Source of the DNA: Thalassia testudinum
Lineage: Eukaryota > Streptophyta > Magnoliopsida > Alismatales > Hydrocharitaceae
Assembly (NCBI GenBank): GCA_037157565.1
Contig: JAZHRO010000062.1
Location: 4,960,001-5,024,000, forward strand
Direction of reading: 5' to 3'
Length of the DNA: 64,000 nucleotides
The translations under genes and the position numbers were made by a program. The notes beneath the pieces are model-generated. The model made no database searches. It was not told the origin of the DNA and saw nothing but the letters and a program-made list of their open reading frames with translations. Positions 22,640-34,900 of this stretch are shown piece after piece; within the stretch, counting starts at the first letter, position 1; each line of letters starts with the position of its first letter.

Positions 22640-24500
22640 ACCTGGGAGATGTCAGGCACTCTTCCCTCCCATCCTTTTGTTTCAATGGAGCACCAAGACA
22701 ACCGTAAGAACTTTGACCAAGCCATCTTTAACGAACAACTCATGAATAATTTTGATGTGCTCCAAAACCAATTGCAAACACTCATTGAAATCCAAAATCA
22801 ACCTCCTTCATCTGCTTTTTGGGATCATTATAATCCCACAAACCATATTCTAGAACCTTTTGTCCAAGCTCCACAGGTAGAAGGGAACTTTGAAACCAAA
22901 CCTACCACTATAACCCTTCTACCTCATTTTCGTGGGCATAATTCGAAGGATCAATTTCAACATCTAGAAGTGTTCCTTGCCATAAGTCAAACTATGAACT
23001 TTCAGAGCATGAGTAAGGATGCCTTGAGATTTAAACTGTTCCCTTTCTCCCTAAAGGATAAAGCTAGTCACTGGTTGAGAATAATAGGAAGGGCCATTAC
23101 CACATGGAATGATCTTCGAACAACCTTCCTTACCAAATTCTTCCCAATTGGCTAGACTAACGCCCTTAGGAGAGCTATCACAACCTTCTCCCTAGTCAGG
23201 GGAGCAACTTCATGATGCTTGGGAACAGTTCATGGACCTCCTTAGGAAATGCTCCTATCACAAGGTTCCCAAATGGCACTTAGTTCAGATTTTTTAACAA
23301 GGCCTTAGTGAAAATTTGCGAAAATGTGGATGTTGCCTGTGGTAGAAATTTCCTCAACAAAGATGAGGAGATTACGTGGAACCTGTTTGAGATCATGAGC
23401 GAGAATTCTCTTAATCACGCATCCATGAATGTCTTTGGTAGGATTAACCCCAAGGGAGGTGTGTATGAGATCTAGGACAATTCCTCCAAGGTTGATATGG
23501 ATATCATATGCTAGAAACTAGATAAAATTGACCATGTGTCAAAACAAGTTGCTGAAATCACAAAGAACCTAGGATCACACGCTCCTACACATTCCTTTGC
23601 AAATAGGGAATTTGTTTGCATCTTGAATGTGACTCAACCTCAAAGCCCATTCTCAAGAACCTTGTCTCTCCAACCATATTCTTTGGGGACTATGTCTCCC
23701 CAAAACTATACTTTAGGACCATCCAACAATTTGCTTTAGGATATCAATACCTTGCCCAGAATCCCTAAACTTCGCTCAACTCCGAGCATGAGGATGCCTA
23801 GTGGGTGCAAGGAACCACTCAAAACAATCCTTATTCCAATACGTGTAACCCGGGTTGGAGGAACCACCGAAACTTTTCCTGGAAAACCCAAGGGTAGGAT
23901 AGGCCACAACCAATCCAACCCAAATCGGCTTATGAGATTCAAAACCAAGTGGTTTCTATGCCCACCCAAACCCAATTGGAAATTCTTGTGCAAAATCAGA
24001 ACCAGCAAAGCCAAATAATGGCTCAAATGATGAACACAATGATGGCACAAATGCAATCAATGGCCAATCAGATTCAGCAATTGATAGACTCAAAGACTCA
24101 AAAAGGTCATCATAACAATAGGCAAATGGGAACCTTGCCATACCTACCCGTGCCCAACCCGAGGAACGTGCTTAACAAGGGAAACACGACACCTGGCTTC
24201 CACATGAACCCAAACCAACAACCACCCTTGATTTTAAACTGTCCTCCCCCAAATCCTAATGTGGCATCCACTTCTCAGCAGATGCATGATGTTCAAAACC
24301 CATAGTTCTCCAAAGTGGTAGGGTTGCTAAAGGGAGAGACACCTCAAATGGAAAGCCACCGATTATAGTTGAGGACTCAAAGTCTGATTCTGAGGAGGAG
24401 GTACATTGTGAACCATCCACTGAACCAAACCCTGAAGTAGCTGAATCTCATGTCCCCTTCCCTGACGCTTTGAAAAAGTGTCCTTAGAAAAAGATGGCCA
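22640..24500 (+). pseudogene. Athila-like gag pseudogene
   Basis: The best piece (22686-23155) holds the Ty3-gypsy gag core: PHFRGHNSKDQFQHLEVFL, LFPFSLKDKASHWL and TTWNDLRTTFLTKFFPIG. After a stop, readable but frame-broken phrases of the same domain follow (about 23160-23420; LLRKC-type, then RGTCLRS-type). A Gln/Met/Asn-rich segment follows (23949-24305; MAQMMNTMMAQMQSMANQIQ). An ending near 24435-24480 (SHVPFPDALKKC) resembles the gag-protease linker of Athila. At least four stops or shifts make it non-functional. Protease and polymerase are missing; host-like sequence begins at about 24.6 kb. Confidence 0.8.
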
Positions 24501-26239
24501 ATAATGAGGAACTTATGGTGTGGTTTCAAAACCCCACTCATCGTAATTGGTTACCCACTTGGTACTTAGTAGTTGTGGGACAACAATTTTAAGTTTTGAC
24601 TTATTGGCTTTCAATGACTAATAAAGTAAAGCATTATTTTTTAATAGGTGGAGGTAATGTTTGGATGTCAACGCATTTCCACCATCAATGTTGTTATCCC
24701 TTTGCCAAATGCATCATTGTAACCTTTTTCTATGGGATACTCCAAATTTTCTTGACCTTTGCGGGCTTTGCAGAATGATCTTAATAATACTTGTTATTTT
24801 CTTCCTTTGGTTGGATCTCTATATTCTTTGTTGTTGAATTTTTTCACTTTTGACCGATAATATATGCATTTTGAGGTTTTTAATTGCCCATCAGATCAAA
24901 TTCTTATTTTATTCTCTGAGTTAAAGGAGTCTTCTTAGGACTTTGTGAGTTGCATGATTCCAATTTCTTGTTCTCACCATGGCATCTATAAGGCATGCCT
25001 TTTATGAGTCATGTGATCTTGCCGGAAATCTCTATCCTAGTTAGCATTTTCTTTTTACAAAATCTTAAACCTTATGCTCTTCAATATTTTTAAGTATCAT
25101 GAATGAATCGATCAAATTAGCTACACATTTTGGGACTTTGTTTTAGGTCTAAGTATTGAAGTCAAGTTATAGCCACTTTTAGGCCATTTCTTTGAACAAA
25201 TAAATTTTGATGTTTCTTACCTTTAGAAGGTTTCAACTGTTACAGATACATGATTGAAAAGAGCGTCGATGTAGGTGATGGTTACCGACGACCAAGCTCT
25301 GACTGCTTGTCATGTAGCAAGCCAAGTTTGTGTTATATTAAAGGCTACCTTGATTCTGACTAAAACAAATCATGGTTTTGAGTGGATATCACCTGATAAA
25401 ACAGAAAGATTTACCTATAGGTACTAGGGAGCTTCTTAGCAGATATTCATACGTGTGATAATTTTTAGCTTCCTCATTCGTAGGGAAGTGACCTTTGGTT
25501 TTCACTTGTTATTTTTGTTTTTCTTTCAGGTCTTTATTTTATATGTATGATTCTTTGAATATGTAATGAAGAATCTTACATGACAGAAATCATTTTTCCA
25601 AATGAATAGTTGCCAAATAATTTAGCTTCTCAAGATTTATGGAGCATTTTCGTCCCAAGATATCCCCACTTATAGTAGCATCTAACCCTACTTGGTGCAT
25701 AAATATTGTATTACTCTCTGTAGAATATTGGTGCCCTTGTCTTATTTATAAGGAATATTAGTATCTTTTTAACTTATGATTTCTTCCCAAAGATTTAATA
25801 TCATTATTTATTTCATTGTCTCTCATTATCCATATTTACCAAATGAGTATTTATTCTGAACTAGAAGCTATGCGATGTTGTTGAGCTTCTAATTTTGAAG
25901 TTGTGAGAAGGATTCCATCACTCCATAGAAATTAACATTGCGGTGACAAAGAAGTGGGCGCCCTGTGAGATTCTCATGATCTTTGCATAGGTGGAGACTA
26001 CCTTGAAATGCTTCTTCAAGTTATACCTTTTGTGAAGGTAGTGACCTTGGATAGGTGATCTGGGTTGTAATTTGAGCATGTGTAATGCAAAAGTTGTTTT
26101 CGATCATTTCAGGTGTTCGCACCTGTTGCTCCAAAGCAAAAAGAATGATACACCACAAATATAGATTGTAATGGAATTTTAACCATTTGGGAATGGAAAA
26201 GAGATGCAAAAGATTGAAACAAACAGCCCTACACTATTT

Positions 26240-26435
26240 TGTAACACCCTAAAAAATAATTCCACATCGTAAATTCATGAAAATGAGTAGTGGGATATAA
26301 AAATTAAGAATTACTACTTGATAACTTAAACTTAAGCATTTTGGGTATTTGCTTGGGTCTATTAGGCATGTGCCTAACAAGTTGTCAAAGCCAGTTTTTC
26401 TCGATTAGACTCGAGTCTAAACTTGAGTCGTTACA
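26240..26435 (+). repeat. TRIM 5' LTR
   Basis: 196 bp, TGTAACACCC...GAGTCGTTACA, followed at once by the tRNA-Met primer-binding site. Confidence 0.85.
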
Positions 26436-26581
26436 AATGGTATCAGAACCAAACTCCCTGTAGTAGGAGGAAAAGGTCACCCTTGGGATGGCCAAAGAGT
26501 GACTCGAGTCGTTACAAATGCCATCAGAGCCAAAATCCCTTTAATGGGAGAAAAGGGCTGCCCTTGGGATGGCCAAAGAGT
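26425..26581 (+). repeat. 81-bp tandem duplication covering LTR end and primer-binding site
   Basis: GAGTCGTTACAAATGGTATCAG at 26425 recurs as GAGTCGTTACAAATGCCATCAG at 26506. The following CTTGGGATGGCCAAAGAGT is shared too. Confidence 0.85.
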
Positions 26582-26660
26582 GTGCCATGAAGCGGAGCCG
26601 CCACTACTACCAGGAGTATTGAACCTTGACGAGAACATTAGAATTTCAAGAGGGAGAGAT

Positions 26661-26844
26661 TGTAACACTCCCAAAAATGGTCCCACATTGTAAACTAATG
26701 AAAATAAGTGGTGGGATATAAGGATTGAGAATTATTGTTTGACAACTTGAGATTAAACATTTTGAGTGGTAACTTGGGTCCATTAGGCATTTACCCAATA
26801 AGTTGTCAAGGTTAATTTTTCTCAATTAGACTCGAGTCAGTACA
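26661..26844 (+). repeat. TRIM 3' LTR
   Basis: 184 bp, about 80 percent similar by eye to the 5' LTR. It shares TGGGATATA, CATTAGGCAT, AAGTTGTCAA and TTAGACTCGAGTC. Confidence 0.85.
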
Positions 26845-27079
26845 TGCTTATTATTGTTTCCTATGATTTGTAGTTAATGGTTAAGTTCTAAGAGTGCAAT
26901 ATATCTTGTTGATATCTTGCAGGATAGGTCTCTTCTAAATGCTTCTAATTTTCAATGCAAAATTCAACTCAATTAAAGTTTTAGTAATAGCTATAATTAA
27001 TGCAGGCAGTTGACTTTGCAGTTGTAGCTTCATACTTGTTGGAGACTATACCTCCATTAAGCGCATCACTAAAAGGTTG

Positions 27080-28490
27080 TAATTTGTCCTTTTATTTTCA
27101 AAGTGATAATGTATCTCTTTAGTTTTTTATGTTGCATGCATTTTGATTATGATGTCTAATTATCTCATGCATTCCATCTTGATGAAATACCTATAAACTT
27201 GGACAACCTAGAATTTTTCAGGTCCCATCTGTATGGTTCTGCTTGACTTTCTTGTTACGAGCTTTTTGCTCTATGCTAGCATGAGATAAAAGAGTATGTT
27301 TAGGTTGCAGCTTATGCCTATAGCTAGGTGCTAATTATTGTATAACTAGTCTTGTTTGCCCCATAACTCAGTTTCTGCATTCGAGTGTTAGCTAGACATG
27401 GAAATTGAATGGTGGTCAATACCAATTGTTAGACCTCTCAACTCAAGTTAATTTGTTTTTGAGTCTGATGCTTTTATGTATACATTCATGTTTTTCTAGA
27501 ATGTGACTATCATTGAATGTACTAGAAATTGTTCCTATACAAGTTTGCTCACATAATCTTTCCAAAACTTTGCTGGAAGTATTTCTCATTTTCTCTAGCT
27601 ATTAACAACAACTCATCATTTGCAAGAAAAAGATGAAGGCAAGTGCAAAGGCTTTGGGGGTAGCATTTCAATATCATTTTAATGATCAATGACAATCTAA
27701 TTTCCTTACATTTAATCAGGTTGACTGGATGGCAAAGTTGCATAGATGATTAGTGCATACCATCAAGCAACTCAGGACCAATTAAACCAGCCTTCGAAGG
27801 TTTCAGCAATTATGTATGTTGAAGATTTGTTAGGACAACATAACTAGCCACCTACACGTCTTAAGTTGAATCAAGTAGTTAAGAAGAACAAGTCCAAGTT
27901 GATTCAGCAGGTTGAATAGTTTAAAGTTCTATTGCAAAGAGAAAATCAGAGATTGTGTTCTGAATTTTTTTTTTCTATTGTTCTTTTTTGTAATTTCTTA
28001 ACAATAGTGTCATGAGTAGCTTATATTTAAATTTCAGTGAAAATGGTGTATTATGTCAAGTTATTGTATCCCAATTGTTCCCATGTTATACCAATCATAT
28101 CAGTATGTTTACATTTTATGGTGAATGTATATGATAAATTATATAAGTTTCTTGGTAAAATATAAAAAAAAAATGAGTATTTTTTGTCATGGAAAAGTGA
28201 TTATGTTATAATTCACAAATTGTGATGGAAGATATTTGATCACAGTTTTTAAACTATGAGCGAACATCTTTCATCACAACCTAAAAATTGTGACCAAACA
28301 TCTTTAGTCGCAGTTCTTTATCATGACTAAAAGCTCTCAACTACAGTCAAGGTGAAGGGGCTTTGCTCCTCATTTTAGGTGAACCTGTGACCAAATCTCT
28401 TCCACTATGCAACTATTGTCGACGTTAATTGGTGACAAATTTTAGACTTTTAGTGTGACCATAATCCTTTTTTTTTGTATTGTATGTAAA
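27080..28490. other. Unresolved region with exon-like and transposon-end-like fragments
   Basis: Positions 27720-27960 (plus strand) read in broken frames as VDWMAKLHR and RLKLNQVVKKNKSKLIQQVE, which looks coding but was not identified. Positions 28200-28480 hold repeated GTGACCAAA/CATCTTTAGTC phrases in both directions and a CCTTTTTTTTTGTATTG end, similar to the subterminal repeats and end of a CACTA-type transposon. I could not find a matching left end. Confidence 0.35.
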
Positions 28491-28917
28491 AACCCATTTC
28501 ATTAACATCCTTGTCTTCAATGCTCGTCACATCATAAAATCAAGCAAAGCATTATACACTCAGAGGGTATTGCCTAAAAAAAAACCTTTGACTAAACATT
28601 AAATATCACAAACTATCAGATCATACACTGGTTAAAAGTTTTATAATCTATCAAAAAAAATTCTCTAAGATTAACTTCCAAGCTACCGCAAGTATGCCAG
28701 AAAGATTTGCACATCATTGTGATTATATCACAATCTCATTGTTATTCATGTTACAACATCCCCGTTAAAATCTACAGACCAAAGAAGCAGTGAATCTTCA
28801 CATCAGCTCAAACTGAAATCCTGCCCAAGCCAGGATAAGGATCAGCAACTCACCACATCCGGCTGTGATATTGTCCAAAGAGTTTTGGCTTGAATGCAGG
28901 ATATGATTCAGCTTAAA

Positions 28918-31900
28918 CTACTCTAAGATCTCTTTCGGCCAAAATTTCTTCCACATTGAGATCTCCTCTTTCCCTTGTAATTTTCGGATTCCCCCATAGA
29001 ATCCATCAGTTTCATTTCCTTTTTCTCGGTGGTTCTTCCTACTAATAAATGTTTGTCTCCAACGTGAACCAGGTGCATAATGGTTGAACTCTAGCACCAC
29101 AATATCTGCAAGAATTTTTTTTTCCTGCGTCAGATCAGTTTCTGTACTTGGTTTCGAGGAATGGAGGGTGTAATTCTGTAAATGGCATATTGAAAGCAAT
29201 CATATCATACGAATGTAATGATATTGGCTTTTGTCATCATTAATATTTTCTTAACAAAATGCAAAGGAAATTAGACTGATCGAGGCCTTCAGAGAATCAA
29301 CAAATAAATCACCCAGAAATGTACACATGAGGTTTGATAACCCAGTTTCATCAGAAATAGATATACATCTGGGAGGAGGACAATGCTCCCAACAGGCACT
29401 AATATCTAGGTGTTACAAACTCTCTATCTCTCTCTTCCTCTTAGATTGGGTTTTTACCATTTGCCAAACAATTGGATCCTCCGTGCGACCTGACTTGTGA
29501 GGTGATTTTTCTACCCTCATCAGTTGCCCCTATCTCTTTGTCTGAGTTTATCGACGAAGAGAGTAGAACTAATTTTACTTCGTTCGTACCATACCCCTAA
29601 TGACTCCTAACTGTCCCATCATTGAGAAATAGCTACGAAGTCTATATTACTTTTTGGCCGGTAATTAGCCGTCGACTGCTTTCATGAATAAGTCAAGACC
29701 CATTCATTTAATGTGCTGTGCAGGTGGGTGGGGCCCCACTCATTTACTTGGCAAGCAATTGTTCAAGCAAGCAAGGCACTCATTTACCTGGCAATCATCG
29801 CTTGTTTGTTTTGGGGGAGAATATTCATGTAGCGCCTAAGTTTCCCTTGGCCTTCGGAAGTTGTCTGCCCAGGCATTTAATTATACGATGTAAGCATCGT
29901 CTTCCGTGAGTGATGGCCAATCACTGTAGATGGAATTTTATTGCTTTGTGCTGACGAAACGTACATTAATTGCTATAATTATGACCGAATCACGTCCCGA
30001 TAGTCCAGATGGATTACGTGGCCTGTCATTCGAATTGCGTTGTAATGATTTTGTGCATAGGGGCACAAAATGTGCCTGGTAATTATCCAGATTTAATAAC
30101 GTTGGAATCCGCGCATGGCCTCGATTATAAATAGGGGGTAGTTGGACAGTAAATGCCTTTACCCCACATCTTTGTTAGAAAAAAGAGGTAAACCCTAAGA
30201 AAGCGTGAGCACCATCACCCCCGAAGGAGCGATCTCACCGGAGAAGAGAAACATCCCTTTGCCGGAGCTTTTCGCTAAGAAGATGTTGGGCATCTCTGGG
30301 AAATGTGAGCCATCTTCCTCCATCCCCCATCTATCCAATGAGACACTCAGGTTGTATGCCTTTAAGTCTTCTTTGGGTAGTATACCTGCTATTTTGGGGC
30401 TTAGGAATGTTCAGTTCCAGGCGTCAAGGATGTTGACCCGCCTATGTTCTCTGACCGAGGGTGATTTTTTTGTCATTTGTAAATATGCTATTGAGAATAG
30501 CCTCAAGGTTCCTTTGAACCCTTTTTTGACGTATTTTCTTTCAAACTACCGTCTCACTCCTTCCCAACTCAGCCTCAACTATTGGTCGATTTTGAATATT
30601 TTTACTGTCCTTTACTTTCACTTAGGCATCCGCCCCCGCCTGGGTCTTTTCCACATACTTTTTGGATTGATGCCCCTGAAAGTGAAGAAGGACAAGTTGC
30701 CCTTTAGGACCTATATTCTATACAATAGGTAGGCTATGTATAGAATAACTGACTTATCGGATAGTTTAAAAGAGCAGGACTACCATTTTTTCCTTCTCCA
30801 TAATGTGGAGAAGTTGGAAGTCCCCAACTCTTAGCAGGGTCCACCTGATAAGGACCATCAGCCTGGCCCCCATGAGCTTGATCCGGATGCAAAGGACACT
30901 AAGAAAATAGTGGAATTTGGGTCGATAGCCTGCTCTGAGTTGAGGCGGTCGGACGTGCAGGCGGCTTTGACGTGGATGGCAGGCTCCTATCCCACGCCAT
31001 GTAAGTTACAGGGAGGTGGGTTCAACCCTTTTGATCGTTGTTCGTCGCTGATCGCTCGCCTGTGTTTTTGCAGTTTTTCAACTGTTCGCCAGGCCGAATA
31101 CCCTAAGACGTCGCTTAAGGGGCTCCCACGAGTCCAAGCAAGAGGCGATGAAGCATGAATCCTGGGGGACAAGAGAAAGCAACTAGCCCCCTCACCACCT
31201 GGAGGGCAAAAGGAAAGGGGGGAGGCCTCCAACACTTGAAGGAGATGCTCCTCTGATAGAAGAAGAGACGCACGAGCCCCGTACAGATCTCTAGTTCGGA
31301 AGAGGCGTGTTGCGAGGGAGCCATCCTCGCTTCGCCTTCTCGTTAGCCAGGTTTAGCGAAGGTTGGAGGTCTTCGTTGAATGGGACGATGGGGACCAGGC
31401 ATGATTTCCGCCTACTTTGTCTAGGGACCCCACCATGTTTGCCTACGTGGCTGAGCAGGCGGCCAAGGGGAAGAGCTTCGCGGTCAGTTTTGAGCCGCAA
31501 CAACCTACGACTGGAGCCCTTGGGGCTAGTGCCTCCGCTAGTTCCCAGGACGTGGGCAAGGCCATGGTTCTTGAGTAAGGGAGCGTCGATTCCGCCTACG
31601 TTGCTCTTCAGGCAACGTCCCCCGATCGGGATCTGGCCGTCGCTCTGCAGGCTGCTGCCTCTAGTGGCCCTTCGCCTACTCCCGAGAGTTCCTCGACGGC
31701 CCAGGCCCGAGGTGTCAACCTGCCCTGATCGACATGGAAAGGCAAGTGCTCCGATATCTTCAGGATGCCGCGACCTGGGCTAACCCTCCTAACGGGAGGG
31801 TTAATCTAAAGAATATTTTACTTCTACTAGGAGGGTTAATCTAAAGAATATTTTACTTCTACTACCTCCGGGTGGTAAGTCGCTTTCCTAAGTCAGTCCC

Positions 31901-34900
31901 CCCATAGTACCTTTTCCAACGTGTTTGAACACTTCCTGGCTCCATGACGAATGAATCCTTTGCTAAGCCCATCCCCGCCACCCCTAGCGAGGCAGCCGAC
32001 CTAGCTGCGAAATGGGTGGTTACTGCTAGGGCTAAGCAAAGGAATTTTGTCTGCCAATTGACGAATGCCAATACTGCCCACCAACTGGCTGAGAAGGTGG
32101 AAGAGGCTATCTAGAGGATGAATTCCTTTAGGGATCTCCCTTCACAGTTTCTCTAGGCCTGCAAGGAGGCAGAAGTCGCGAGGCGCGGGCTGAGGGAGGT
32201 CAAGAAGATGGCTGCCAAGTTAGATGACTCCCTTGGGAAGATCCACGAGAAAGATCTCGTGAAGATCAAAGAGCTCAATGACAAGCTCGAGGGCATTGCC
32301 ACCAACCTCTCCTGGCTAAAGGAGCAGGTGCTTAAGGTGTGCCACTCTTTTGCCCTCGAAGATTATGAGGGGTCCTTGGAAGAGGAACGTCTCCGCCTGA
32401 GCCAAGTGATGGATGATCTTGCTTGAACCCAGGAGGCGCAGGAGAAAGCGGAAGCGGAGGCCCTGGAGACCATGCGGGAGATGACTATAGCCCGCCAGCT
32501 TGTAGAGGAGGGGGCCAATCGGATCCGAGAGATGGAAAATGCCCCTGTACTTGAGAAGGATCTTGAAGCAGTAATCGAATTCTCTGCTCTCGACCCTTTC
32601 ATGCAAGCCAGTTGAGACCCTATCTCTACTGAGGTCGGTAAATATACACTGGTAGCGACCCAATCCATACTAGAGGGAGAACATACCTCGGTGCGGGAAC
32701 TCTACGGATGGTTAATCAATTGACTGAACGTCGAGTTTGTTCACCAGAAGGAGGTGGGTTTGACAGAGGACAAGGTCCCAATCTCTCCCCCCCCCCGGAG
32801 GTCTGACCGGGAGCCCAACCCCTGAAGAGGGGCCAGGTGAGGCTAGTCTTGCTGGATCCCTGCGTGCACCTAAAGAAGGGGATCAGCCTCCTAGCCACCA
32901 TAACCCTGGCATCAAGGTTGCCTCGACTCCACCAACTCCCAGGGTTGATCTTCCGGAGGACTCGCCATGACTTGCCAGCATGACCGTGTAGTTGGTTTTT
33001 TTTCCTTTCTTAAGTTTTCCCCTTCTTTTTTTTATGGGTCATTTGATGGGGAACGACCCTTGTAAATAGTGGTGTTGATATATTGCTGGCACATTATCCA
33101 TATAAAATGTGGAGAAATTTCTATACGTTGACACTTAGTTACAATATATCTTTAAGTTATCGGCGTGTCATTGGCACAGAATTGGCTTGCCACTAAGTGT
33201 TTGTAACTTATAGTAGTTGCCATCGTTGCACTTACATATCTTGTAAGGCCCTTCCCAATTAGCATCCAGCTTTTCGCCTGATTCAGTCGGTTGAGATGCC
33301 CCACTGCAATGCAACACTAAGTTACCTTATGCGAATTTCCTCTTCTTGACCCGCCTGATATGGGAGGTTGCTGTCTTCTCTTTGTAAACGTCTGCTGCCT
33401 TTGATGCTTCCTCCCTAACCTCGTCTACCAAGTCTAACACCATGCGTACATAGTCTTCGTTGGTGAGCGAGTCATACAACTGGGAACGGTATGTGGAGAG
33501 GAGTGTTTCTACTGGTAACCGAACCTCCATACCATATACCAAGCTGTAGGGCGTGTGACCAGTCATGGTCATCTAACTTGTGCGATACATCCAAAGCACA
33601 TCCGGTAGTTCATTTGCCCAATTTCCCTTTGCCGAATCCAACCGTCTTTTACGTGTGAAGATGATTGTCTGGTTGGACACTTCCTCTTGCCTGTTCTCTC
33701 TGTTGTGGGCGACGGACGTGAAACGTAGTCGAATGTCCCAACTCGCGCAAAAGTCCCCAAACTTCTTGAAAGCAAACTGCATGCCGTTATCAGTAACGAT
33801 GGCACTTGAGCATCCATATTGAGCGAGAATGTTTTTTCGGACAAATGTTACGACTGTACCCACTGTCAAGCTGGCCATGGCCGCTACCTCAATCAACTTC
33901 GAAAAGTAATCCACCGCTACTAGGATGAAATGCTTTTGAGTCAGTGATGACGGGAAGAGTTCGACAAAGTCCATTCCCCACTTTGCGAAGGGAATTGGAG
34001 ACGAAATAGGCACCATGTTTCCAGGCAGAAGATGATGGATTAGGGCAAATTTTTAGCATTTGTCGCATTTGCAAACAAATTCTCAACACTACCGCTTCAT
34101 CTAAGGCCAAAAGTAACCCGTCTGGAACAAGCAGGCTACTGGGGCTTTGTACCCTTCGTGATTACTGCAAATTCCCCCATAGGCCTCTTGGATTGCTTAA
34201 GATGCTTTTGTCGGGGTGAGGCAACATAGTAGAGGGACTAAATATCCCCTTTTATACAATTGCTCGCCTATTAACGTGTAGTGCAAGGCCTTCAGCCAGA
34301 AGGCCCTTGGGTGAGGTGCTTCTGGCTGCACCTCTCCTGTCTTCAGGAAGGTTTGTTATTGGAGTCATCCAAGAGACACCTGACTCGATTACCAATGCTT
34401 GCGGAGGGAGTACCGAGGGTTTACTTAGTGCCTGCAAGAGTATGTCATCCTCCTGTCTCTCATGAACGGCCGAAGCCAGGTAGGCTAAGGCATCTGCCAA
34501 TGAGTCATTGGATTTGGGTATCCGCTTGACTGTGTCTACCACAAAATTTAGCATCTCTTCCTTTATGCATTCCATGTAGAGGCTCATGTTGGGGTCCTTA
34601 GTCTGATACTCACCATTAATCTGGTTGGCCACCAGTTGTGAGTCTGTGTGGACCTCCAAGCACAAGGCTCCCAAGGAGTTGGCCACCCTGAGCTCGGCTA
34701 GTAAAGCCTCGTATTCCATCACGTTGTCGTAGGCGAGAAAGGCTAACTTGATGGCATACTTATGAGTAGTGCCGTTAAGAGCATTCAACGCGATTCCGAC
34801 ACCAACCCCTGCCATCATGGAGAATCCATCGACATATAATTTCCATGGTAGGGTGCTGGGAGGACTAGGACTTGTGAATTCCGCTACAAAATCTGTCAGG

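Larger units (their letters stand above)
26240..26844 (+). mobile_element. TRIM element (short non-autonomous LTR retrotransposon)
   Basis: Two LTRs of about 190 bp (26240-26435 and 26661-26844) start TGTAACAC and end near GTTACA or GTACA. A primer-binding site AATGGTATCAGAACC directly follows the first LTR. A purine-rich tract AAGAGGGAGAGAT precedes the second. There is no coding capacity. It lies in an intron of the ATPase pseudogene. Flanking 5-mers (TATTT and TGCTT) do not match, so the target duplication is lost or mis-set. Confidence 0.85.
24648..27075 (+). pseudogene. P5A-type ATPase (PDR2/MIA-like) pseudogene, decayed exons
   Basis: Short exon-like blocks appear in the order of plant P5A ATPases (ER ion or helix-translocating P-type ATPases). 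They are: GGGN near 24648; LTFAGFA at 24752-24772; VFNCP...FSELKESS-stop-DF at 24876-24944; VMVTDDQALTACHVASQV... to FTYR at 25275-25420; DSHDLCIGGDYLEML then VIPFVK at about 25944-26037; VFAPVAPKQKE-stop from 26113; and VVASYLLETIPP at 27006-27075. Most blocks begin after AG and several end before GT, so they derive from a genomic copy rather than a retrocopy. The TGD motif is changed (TDD), there are in-frame stops, and the phosphorylation site and hinge (DGTND) exons are absent. Identification is from memory of the family and rests on the several collinear motifs. Confidence 0.8.
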
